Source: UBA5336 sp964415675
GTDB taxonomy: Bacteria; Pseudomonadota; Alphaproteobacteria; Caulobacterales; Hyphomonadaceae
Direction of reading: 5' to 3'
DNA: 64,000 bases
Assembly: GCA_964415675.1 (NCBI GenBank)
Contig: CAYQBG010000010.1
Span: forward strand, 62,001-126,000
Part shown: piece after piece, positions 31,125 to 38,230 of the stretch
Layout: every line of letters starts with the position of its first letter
How positions within the stretch are numbered: position 1 is the first letter of the stretch
Notes under the pieces: generated by a model
Told to the model about the DNA's origin: nothing
The model's database searches: none
Seen by the model: the letters and a program-made list of their open reading frames with translations, nothing else
Position numbers and translations under genes: made by a program

Positions 31125-31387
31125 CCCTGACTGGCGCCCGAGGACAGCGGAGAGGCCGTTTGCTCGACTGGATCATAACCCTCTTTTCTCTTGGCGGCTG
31201 CATTGTCCTCGCCGTCTTCGCCAACTGGAAAGCAGCTCAACCCTGGGACGATCTCAAGCCGCGGGTCGTGCCCTGGCGGATGGTCATGCTGCTCGCCGCC
31301 TTTGCCGGGATCCTGGCCCTTGTTCATCTGATCAATCTTGCCGGAGGCGAGACAGGCCCGGAACATTCAATTTTCGGTCGTTTCTGA
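31121..31387 (+). CDS. Small membrane protein overlapping the glycosyltransferase gene
   Basis: 88 residues starting at an ATG that overlaps the glycosyltransferase stop (ATGA), so it is translationally coupled to it. Two membrane spans are evident: LLDWIITLFSLGGCIVLAVF (about 14-33) and VMLLAAFAGILALVHLINLA (about 54-73), separated by a short loop with KAAQPWDDLKPRVVPWR. A longer frame exists upstream but it lies wholly inside the glycosyltransferase gene. I do not recognise a named family; coupling suggests it is a partner of the glycosyltransferase. Confidence 0.7.
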   Translation: MTLTGARGQRRGRLLDWIITLFSLGGCIVLAVFANWKAAQPWDDLKPRVVPWRMVMLLAAFAGILALVHLINLAGGETGPEHSIFGRF

Positions 31388-31475
31388 CTCCCCAAGCCTT
31401 TATGTTCGTGGTATGTTCAGATTATCGTCGGGGTTGGTTCCCGGTGACATGGCCAATTGCGCTGGAGGAACAGAA

Positions 31476-31865
31476 ATGCATACGCCACAAGAGCTAATGG
31501 CGATCGGCCGCAAGCTGATCGCTCATTGTGACAATGGGACGGAGCGAGAGGGCCTGCACGAACTGTATACGAATGATGCCGTCTCGGTGGAGGCTGCGCC
31601 GATGCCCGGTCAGGACGCCGCCGAGGCGCGCGGCCGGGACGCCATTCTGGGCAAGATCGATTGGTGGTATGACAATCACGAGGTCCACGCGGTCAGCGCC
31701 CAAGGTCCCTATATTCATCTGCCTGACCGGTTCTGCGTCATCTTTGCGATGGATGTCACCGACAAGAATTCCGGCCAGCGCACACAGATGCAGGAAGTCG
31801 CCACCTATTATGTCAATGGAGAGGGCAAGATCATCCGCGAAGAATTCGCCTATGGGTTCGACTGA
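31476..31865 (+). CDS. SnoaL/NTF2-like protein
   Basis: 129 residues from the ATG at 31476, with GGAGG eight bases upstream. The cone-shaped NTF2 fold is suggested by the helix MAIGRKLIAHCDNGTEREGLHELY, the strand with DAVSVEA, the helix GRDAILGKIDWWYDNH, and three C-terminal strands (PDRFCVIFAMDV, MQEVATYYVN, KIIREEFAYGF). Such proteins are small ligand-binding or isomerase folds; function here unknown. Its stop codon TGA abuts the convergent fnr stop without any gap (TGATCA). Confidence 0.8.
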   Translation: MHTPQELMAIGRKLIAHCDNGTEREGLHELYTNDAVSVEAAPMPGQDAAEARGRDAILGKIDWWYDNHEVHAVSAQGPYIHLPDRFCVIFAMDVTDKNSGQRTQMQEVATYYVNGEGKIIREEFAYGFD

Positions 31866-32594
31866 TCACCCGCAGCGGGCTGCGAGCCGGGAAAGATCCC
31901 TCACCCTGACCAACCGGCTGGATACAAGTTCTATAACACCATCCAGCCGGAGTCTTGAGACCTGACGCGACACGGTTTCGAGCGTGAGACCAAGAAAATC
32001 GGCGATGTCGGCGCGCGTCAGTGGCAGCGTAAATTCGATCGTGCCTTCCGGAACCCCGGCCTGATGTTCGGGATCATGGTGGGTGGCGATGAGATACAGG
32101 AAACTTGCGACCTTTTCGGCAGCGGTCTTGCGACCCAGCGTGACCATCCAGTTGCGTGCCTCGTCAAGCTCACGCAGGGATTGCTGCATCAGTTTGTGTT
32201 CAAGTGCCGGCGAGTCGGCGATCATCCGCTCTAGGACCGGTTTCGGCACCCGGCAAATTTCTATTTCAGTGGCGGCTTCAGCCGAGAGTTGGCTTTCATT
32301 GCTGAAAAGCCGGCCAATCAGGTCGGGGGCAAATTGCAGGCCGACAATCTGCTGGCGGCCATCCTCAAGGATCTTCACCAGTTTCACGACGCCCCGGATG
32401 ATCGTGGCATAGCTGGTAATGTCATCGGCATCGCCCAGCAATTCTTCACCGGGACCGTAAGTGTGACGCGACGTGTGCTGGGAGAGTTTCTGCAGCTGGA
32501 TGTCGCTCAGGGCCGCGCACATGCCGCGATGGCGAACCTCGCAGCTTTTACACAGTCCCGGGGCGACGCTTGTATGCGGTCTTACATCGGCCAT
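31866..32594 (-). CDS. fnr: FNR-type oxygen-sensing transcription regulator
   Basis: 242 residues from the ATG at 32594. N-terminal cysteines C15-X2-C18-X7-C26 plus C114 (EIEICRVPK) make the four ligands of an oxygen-labile [4Fe-4S] cluster, as in FnrL/FixK-like regulators of alphaproteobacteria. A cNMP-binding-like beta-roll and dimer helix follow, then a helix-turn-helix (LTRADIADFLGLTLETVSRQVSRL) with the E-X2-S-R recognition pattern of FNR, which reads TTGAT-N4-ATCAA sites. A related half-conserved site lies upstream of its own start. It should activate microaerobic or anaerobic genes. Confidence 0.93.
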   Translation of the reverse strand: MADVRPHTSVAPGLCKSCEVRHRGMCAALSDIQLQKLSQHTSRHTYGPGEELLGDADDITSYATIIRGVVKLVKILEDGRQQIVGLQFAPDLIGRLFSNESQLSAEAATEIEICRVPKPVLERMIADSPALEHKLMQQSLRELDEARNWMVTLGRKTAAEKVASFLYLIATHHDPEHQAGVPEGTIEFTLPLTRADIADFLGLTLETVSRQVSRLRLDGVIELVSSRLVRVRDLSRLAARCG

Positions 32595-32640
32595 GCATGC
32601 AGGATAGTCGATTTCCGCAAGCACGGGAAGCGGGGCAATC

Positions 32641-32654
32641 TTAACCTGGATCAA
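32641..32654. promoter_or_regulatory. FNR-like box upstream of fnr
   Basis: On the minus strand TTGAT-CCAG-GTTAA: the first half-site is perfect and the second matches 3 of 5 positions of ATCAA. It is 47 bases before the fnr start. It may mediate autoregulation or act on the divergent prkA operon 214 bases away. Confidence 0.45.
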
Positions 32655-32867
32655 AGCGCCGCAGATGTGTTCCGGCCTGATCTGCGGGCAGGACTGCTCG
32701 TCAATTGCCCCCAGGTAAAAATTGCAGCCGATTTCCCATAAATCTGCCTTGTGCCGTATTGAAGTCGGCTTTTCGATCTATCTTATCAATAGGGCGAAGG
32801 TCGAAGAATACGACCTCGAGAGTGACCTTGCGAGCAGGAAGGTGCGTAACAGAAAAGGACGCAATCC

Positions 32868-34802
32868 ATGGATGTCTTCACCCGTTTTGCCGAGAGCTAT
32901 GACCGCTCAAAGATCGAGGAAATGTCGCTGCAGGACTATCTCCTCGGATGCAAGGAAGACCCGTCAATGCGCGCGACCGCTGCCGAGCGGATGATCAAGG
33001 CCATCGGTGAGCCCGAACTCATCGACACATCCCGGGACAGCCGGCTCGGACGGATTTTCCTCAATCGTACCATCAAGCGCTATCCGGCCTTCACCGACCT
33101 TTATGGCATGGAGGAAACAATCGAGCGCATTGTCGGCTTCTTCCGCCATGCCGCCCAGGGGCTGGAAGAGCGTAAGCAGATCCTCTACCTGCTCGGCCCT
33201 GTTGGCGGCGGCAAGTCGACGCTGGCCGAGAAGCTCAAACTCCTGATGGAGGCCGAGCCGATCTATGTGCTCAAGGCCGGTGACGAGATTTCGCCGGTTT
33301 TTGAAAGCCCGCTCGGCCTGTTCGACGTCGAGCGTATGGGCGATGTGCTCGAGGACAAATACAATATTCCGCGTCGGCTCCTGCGCGGCCCGGCAAGTCC
33401 CTGGGCGGTCAAACGTCTCGACGAGCTTGATGGCGACATCTCGAAACTTTCCGTGGTCAAGCTGCACCCCTCGCGTCTGCGCCAGGTGGCAATCGCCAAG
33501 ACCGAACCGGGCGACGAGAACAATCAGGACGTCTCCTCGCTGGTCGGCAAGCTCGATATCCGCAAACTGGAGCATCTCTCGCAGAACGATCCCGATGCCT
33601 ACAGTTTTTCCGGCGGGCTCAACCGGACAACGCAGGGTCTCCTGGAATTTGTCGAGATGTTCAAGGCGCCGATCAAGGTGCTGCACCCGCTGCTGACCGC
33701 CACCCAGGAAGGCTCTTATGTCGGCACCGAGAATATCGGTGCCATCCCCTTCAACGGGATCGTGCTCGCCCACTCCAATGAGAGCGAATGGCGGCAGTTC
33801 AAGAACAACCGGAACAATGAGGCCTTCCTGGACCGGATCTCGGTCGTCAAGGTGCCCTACTGCCTTCGCGTGAGTGAGGAGGCGGAAATCTATGGTAAGC
33901 TGATTGCACAGTCGGAACTGGGCGATGCGCCCTGCGCGCCTGAAACGCTGAAGATCATGGCCCGTTTCTCGGTGCTGACCCGGCTCGACGAGCACGAGAA
34001 TTCGAACCTCTACTCAAAGATGAGAATCTATGATGGAGAGTTCCTGAAGGATACCGACCCGCGCGCCAAGTCCATCCAGGAGTATCGTGACGAGGCCGGA
34101 CCGGACGAGGGCATGGACGGCATTTCCACGCGCTTTGCCTACAAGGTCCTGTCGGAAACCTTCAACCATGATGTCGACGAGATCGCCGCCGACCCGGTGC
34201 ATCTGTTCTATGTGCTTGACCAGGCAATCCGCCGTGAACAATACCCCGACGATGTCGAGGACACGTATCTTGATTTCATCAAGACCGAACTGATCCCGCG
34301 CTATGTGGAATTCATCGGCAACGAGATCCAGAAAGCCTATCTGGAGAGCTACTCTGACTACGGACAAAACCTGTTCGACCGTTATATCGCCTATGCGGAT
34401 GCCTGGATCGAGGATCAGGATTTCAAGGATCCCGATACCGGCCAGATGTTCGACCGGGATGTGCTGGAACAGGAGCTTGAGAAGCTCGAAAAACCGGCCG
34501 GGGTGTCGAATCCGAAGGATTTCCGCAATGAGGTCGTCAAATTCGTCCTGCGCGCACGGGCCGAGAATGAGGGCAAGAATCCCGACTGGCGGGAATATGA
34601 AAAGCTGCGCCGGGTTATCGAAAAGCGGATGTTCGGCCAGGTCGAGGATCTCCTGCCGGTGATCAGCTTCGGCGCCAAGCGGGACAAGGAAACCGACGCA
34701 AAACATACCGAATTCGTCGAGCGGATGAAGCATCGCGGCTACACTGAACGCCAGGTCCGCCGTCTCGTCGAATGGTATATGCGCGTGAACAAGGCCGGAT
34801 AG
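32868..34802 (+). CDS. prkA: PrkA-family serine protein kinase (YeaG)
   Basis: 644 residues, standard for the family. The N-terminal AAA+ part has a P-loop GPVGGGKS at 110-117 and a strongly conserved central region (FSGGLNRTTQGLLEFVEMFKA, TQEGSYVGTENIG); the C-terminal part corresponds to the eukaryotic-kinase-like PrkA region. In E. coli YeaG is a general-stress protein induced on nitrogen limitation and entry into stationary phase, with kinase activity. First of three co-oriented genes (prkA-yeaH-spoVR), 45 bases ahead of the next. Confidence 0.96.
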   Translation: MDVFTRFAESYDRSKIEEMSLQDYLLGCKEDPSMRATAAERMIKAIGEPELIDTSRDSRLGRIFLNRTIKRYPAFTDLYGMEETIERIVGFFRHAAQGLEERKQILYLLGPVGGGKSTLAEKLKLLMEAEPIYVLKAGDEISPVFESPLGLFDVERMGDVLEDKYNIPRRLLRGPASPWAVKRLDELDGDISKLSVVKLHPSRLRQVAIAKTEPGDENNQDVSSLVGKLDIRKLEHLSQNDPDAYSFSGGLNRTTQGLLEFVEMFKAPIKVLHPLLTATQEGSYVGTENIGAIPFNGIVLAHSNESEWRQFKNNRNNEAFLDRISVVKVPYCLRVSEEAEIYGKLIAQSELGDAPCAPETLKIMARFSVLTRLDEHENSNLYSKMRIYDGEFLKDTDPRAKSIQEYRDEAGPDEGMDGISTRFAYKVLSETFNHDVDEIAADPVHLFYVLDQAIRREQYPDDVEDTYLDFIKTELIPRYVEFIGNEIQKAYLESYSDYGQNLFDRYIAYADAWIEDQDFKDPDTGQMFDRDVLEQELEKLEKPAGVSNPKDFRNEVVKFVLRARAENEGKNPDWREYEKLRRVIEKRMFGQVEDLLPVISFGAKRDKETDAKHTEFVERMKHRGYTERQVRRLVEWYMRVNKAG

Positions 34803-34847
34803 GGGGCGACCGGCCGGGGGGCAAGCGAAGGGAGCGACACCGACACG

Positions 34848-36164
34848 ATGTCCCATTTTATCGACCGCCGGCTCAACCCGAAAGACAAGAGCCTTGGCAA
34901 TCGCCGACGCTTTCTGCGCCGCGTGCGCAAACAGGTGAAGGATGCGGTCAACAAGTCCGTCCGCGAGCGCGGCATTGCAGATGTCGATCGCGGTGAACGC
35001 GTCAGGGTGCCCTATGACGGGATCCGCGAACCCAATTTTCACTATCAGCCCGGCAGCGGCCACCAGGAGCGGGTGCTGCCGGGCAACAAGACCTTCAAGC
35101 CCGGCGATCGCCTGCGCAAGCCGCCGGCGGGCGGTGCTGGAGGACGCGGCAAGCAGGGTTCTGAGGATGGCGATGGCGAGGACGAATTCATGTTCGTCCT
35201 GTCGCGCGAGGAATTTCTGGACCTCTTTTTTGAGGATCTCGAACTGCCTGACCTGATCAAGCAGACGCTGAAAGAGGTCGAGAGTTTCGAGCCACGCCGG
35301 GCGGGGTTCTCCTCATCGGGTGCGCCGGCCAATCTCGCCGTCCAGGCCACCATGCGAAATGCGCTCGGTCGGCGCATGGCGCTCAGGCGTCCAAACGACA
35401 GGGAAGTGCGCGCGCTCCAGGAAGAGCTGTTCGAGCTGGAGCGTGTGTCGGAACCGACACCGGCCCAGCGCGACCGAATCAGGGCCCTGCGCGGCGAGAT
35501 CGAGGAAAAGGGCCGGCGCCGCAAGGCCATCCCTTACATTGACCCGCTGGATGTGCGCTACAAGGTTTTCGAGCAGGAACCGAGACCAAACTCGCATGCC
35601 GTCATGTTCTGCCTCATGGATGTGTCGGCCTCCATGGGCGAGCGGGAAAAGGACCTCGCCAAGCGCTTCTTCGTGCTGCTGCACCTGTTCCTGCAAAGGC
35701 GTTATGAGCGGATTGAACTTGTGTTTATTCGACATACCCACAACGCCCAGGAGGTCGATGAGGACACCTTCTTCCACTCGCGCGAGACTGGTGGCACCGT
35801 TGTCTCAACCGCTCTCGATGAGATGCTGAAGGTGATCGAGCAGCGCTATCCGTCATCGGAATGGAACATCTACGCTGCTCAGGCTTCAGACGGTGACAAT
35901 TTCCCCGGTGACAGCGAGCGTTGCGAGCATCTCATGCGCGAGGAGATCATGCGCCGGGTCCAGTATTTCGCCTATATCGAGATCATTGACGAGGCCGAGG
36001 CTGAGTTCCTGTCATCCGACGATAGCGGGGTCGAGCTTTGGCGGACCTATCAGCGCGTGGCGACGGACTGGCCGCATTTCGAAATGAAGCGCATCGCCAG
36101 GCCGGGTGACATCTATCCGGTGTTCCGCGAACTGTTCGCCCGCGAAAACGAATTGGAGGGCTGA
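34848..36164 (+). CDS. yeaH: DUF444 protein with von Willebrand-like domain (YeaH)
   Basis: 438 residues. A basic N-terminus (FIDRRLNPKDKSLGNRRRFLRR) is followed by a Gly/Asp-rich linker (about 92-112) and a vWA-like domain whose MIDAS motif DVSAS is at 258-262, with later TVVSTALDEML and ASDGDNFPGD. DUF444 is the constant partner of PrkA and SpoVR; its molecular function is unknown. A GGAGGG ahead of the next gene begins at its last codons, showing tight coupling. Confidence 0.94.
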   Translation: MSHFIDRRLNPKDKSLGNRRRFLRRVRKQVKDAVNKSVRERGIADVDRGERVRVPYDGIREPNFHYQPGSGHQERVLPGNKTFKPGDRLRKPPAGGAGGRGKQGSEDGDGEDEFMFVLSREEFLDLFFEDLELPDLIKQTLKEVESFEPRRAGFSSSGAPANLAVQATMRNALGRRMALRRPNDREVRALQEELFELERVSEPTPAQRDRIRALRGEIEEKGRRRKAIPYIDPLDVRYKVFEQEPRPNSHAVMFCLMDVSASMGEREKDLAKRFFVLLHLFLQRRYERIELVFIRHTHNAQEVDEDTFFHSRETGGTVVSTALDEMLKVIEQRYPSSEWNIYAAQASDGDNFPGDSERCEHLMREEIMRRVQYFAYIEIIDEAEAEFLSSDDSGVELWRTYQRVATDWPHFEMKRIARPGDIYPVFRELFARENELEG

Positions 36165-36168
36165 CAAG

Positions 36169-37764
36169 ATGGCCAAGGCCCCGGCAAGGAAACCGACACA
36201 ATCGAGTCGCCGTCGCAAAACCGCAGCGAAAAAGACGGTGCCAGCTCCCGGAAATTCGACGCTGCAGCGTTCAGACCTGTTGTTCGATGGTCCCGACTGG
36301 AGCTTCGAGACCATGGAGCGCACCTATCATGCGATTGAAGAGATCGCGCTCGGCGATCTCGGCCTCGACATCTATCCCAATCAGATCGAGATCATCTCGT
36401 CAGAGCAGATGCTCGACGCCTATTCATCGACCGGCATGCCGCTGATGTATCGCCACTGGTCCTTCGGCAAGACCTTCGTCTCCGAGGAGCGCAAATACCG
36501 GAAGGGCCTGCGCGGGCTTGCCTATGAGATCATCATCAATTCCAGCCCCTGCATCTCCTACAATATGGAAGATAACACCATGCCGATGCAGACGCTCGTC
36601 ATGGCGCACGCGGCCTTCGGTCATAATCACTTCTTCAAACACAACCACCTGTTCCGCATGTGGACCGACGCTGAGGGCATCCTCGATTATCTTGAATATG
36701 CCCGTAATTTCGTGTCCGAATGCGAGGAACGGTATGGGGAACGCGCCGTGGAGGCCGTGCTCGACAGCGCCCATGCGCTGATGCCGAACGGTGTCTTTCG
36801 CTATGAGCGACCCTCTCGGCCGACCCTGCGCGAAGAGCGCGCCCGCCATCGCGAGCGGCTTGCCCAGGAAGAGGCCGAGGTCAATTATCTCTGGGATACG
36901 CTCAAGGCACACAAGGCCAGGAAAACGCCGCCCGGTGACGGCTATGACCCCGCGAGCGGGATCGACCTTCCTGAAGAAAACCTGCTCTACTTCCTGGAAC
37001 AGTACAGCCCTGTCCTGAGCAACTGGCAGCGCGAGCTTTTGCGAATTACCCGTCACGTGGCGCAATATTTCTATCCCCAGCGCCAGACCAAGGTCATGAA
37101 TGAGGGCTGCGCCTGTTTCGTGCACTATTACATTGTCAATGAACTGCACCGGAAGGGGCAGATCAACGATGGTGCGCTGCTCGAAATCCTGCACCAGCAC
37201 ACCAATGTCGTCACCCAGCCCGATTTCGACGATCCGCGGTTTTCCGGCATCAATCCCTACGCTCTCGGTTTTGCGATCATGCAGGACATCAGGCGCGTGG
37301 TCACCGACCCGACCGAGGAAGACCGCGAATGGTTTCCCGGCCACGCTGGCAAGGGCGACTGGCGCCATGTTCTGAAGGATGTCTGGGCGAATTATCGTGA
37401 CGAGAGCTTCATCCAGCAATACCTGTCCCCGAAACTGATCCGCGACTTCCACATGTTCTCACTGGAAACGGGAGAAAATGAGCGGTTCTATACGGTCGGT
37501 CATATTCAGGACGAGCGCGGCTACCGCGCCATCCGCGACGCGCTGGCGCGCAATCATGACCTGTCAATGATGGAACCGGATATCCAGGTCGTGGGCGTTG
37601 ACTTCCTCGGCGACCGAACATTGCACCTGGCTTGCGAGAATGCCAGCGGCGCCCGCCTCGCATCGGCCGACCGCGATGCGACGCTCGAGCATGTGCGTTA
37701 CTTATGGGGGTTTGAGGTCAATCTCGCCGATTCCGGAGAGGTTTCGACCGAAATGTCCGAGTAA
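36169..37764 (+). CDS. spoVR: SpoVR family protein (YcgB)
   Basis: 531 residues from the ATG at 36169, four bases after the yeaH stop and with GGAGGG at 36155-36160. A lysine-rich N-terminus (KAPARKPTQSSRRRKTAAKK) leads into the conserved body: GMPLMYRHWSFGKTF, YEIIINSSPCISYNMEDNT, HAAFGHNHFFKHNHLF, MNEGCACFVHYYI and NPYALGFAIMQD. The histidine/glutamate-rich HNHFFKHNH and NEGCACFVH segments look like a metal centre, as in the family. SpoVR is needed for spore cortex in Bacillus, but here it is part of the stress operon with prkA and yeaH. The lysine-rich head is longer than I expect. Confidence 0.95.
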   Translation: MAKAPARKPTQSSRRRKTAAKKTVPAPGNSTLQRSDLLFDGPDWSFETMERTYHAIEEIALGDLGLDIYPNQIEIISSEQMLDAYSSTGMPLMYRHWSFGKTFVSEERKYRKGLRGLAYEIIINSSPCISYNMEDNTMPMQTLVMAHAAFGHNHFFKHNHLFRMWTDAEGILDYLEYARNFVSECEERYGERAVEAVLDSAHALMPNGVFRYERPSRPTLREERARHRERLAQEEAEVNYLWDTLKAHKARKTPPGDGYDPASGIDLPEENLLYFLEQYSPVLSNWQRELLRITRHVAQYFYPQRQTKVMNEGCACFVHYYIVNELHRKGQINDGALLEILHQHTNVVTQPDFDDPRFSGINPYALGFAIMQDIRRVVTDPTEEDREWFPGHAGKGDWRHVLKDVWANYRDESFIQQYLSPKLIRDFHMFSLETGENERFYTVGHIQDERGYRAIRDALARNHDLSMMEPDIQVVGVDFLGDRTLHLACENASGARLASADRDATLEHVRYLWGFEVNLADSGEVSTEMSE

Positions 37765-37838
37765 CCGGACACTCTTAACCTATTCGTGGCAGTTTCATGC
37801 TGTAAAGGCGAGGTTAACCCGGAATTCGGAGCGCAGTC

Positions 37839-38177
37839 TTGGCCCTAGACTTCATCAGGAAACTCTTTAACCGCAAGGATTCTGTTGCGGTGACCATTGA
37901 TGAGGGGGCGGTTTCGGTAGAGGATTCCGAAGAGCACCGCCATGCGGACCGTGACGGCACATACAAGGTCGCCACGGTGACATATCCAACCGGTTATATC
38001 CGCAAGGGCGTCGTTGTCGATCGGTCAGACACCGGGGTGCGCGTGCGCTTTCATACTCGCGGCGAACTTCCCGACAATGTGCACATCTCCGTTGAGGGAA
38101 TCGGGGGACGCAAATATGCGCGCGTGGCCTGGCAGGATGTACATGAAGCGGGCCTGGCCTTCGAATCGGAGGTCTGA
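37839..38177 (+). CDS. PilZ-domain protein (c-di-GMP binding candidate)
   Basis: 112 residues from a TTG at 37839 (ALDFIRKLFNRKDS). The PilZ c-di-GMP motif RXXXR is present as RHADR, and the second motif (D/N)XSXXG reads DRSDTGVRV, so binding is plausible. VRFHTRGELPDN and RKYARVAWQD complete the six-stranded barrel. It is 75 bases after spoVR in the same direction and convergent with the DUF4175 gene. No output domain is attached. Confidence 0.8.
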   Translation: MALDFIRKLFNRKDSVAVTIDEGAVSVEDSEEHRHADRDGTYKVATVTYPTGYIRKGVVVDRSDTGVRVRFHTRGELPDNVHISVEGIGGRKYARVAWQDVHEAGLAFESEV

Positions 38178-38230
38178 AGGCCCGGCAAACTGAAGCCGAT
38201 GCCGGTGAAGTTCTCCATCTCCCTTATCTG

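Noticed and set aside
32964..35063. Two open frames of 343 and 349 codons antisense to prkA and yeaH
   Set aside because: They mirror the codon bias of the real genes and encode no recognisable protein.
36424..37452. 342-codon frame antisense to spoVR
   Set aside because: Shadow of a strongly conserved gene; no start signal.
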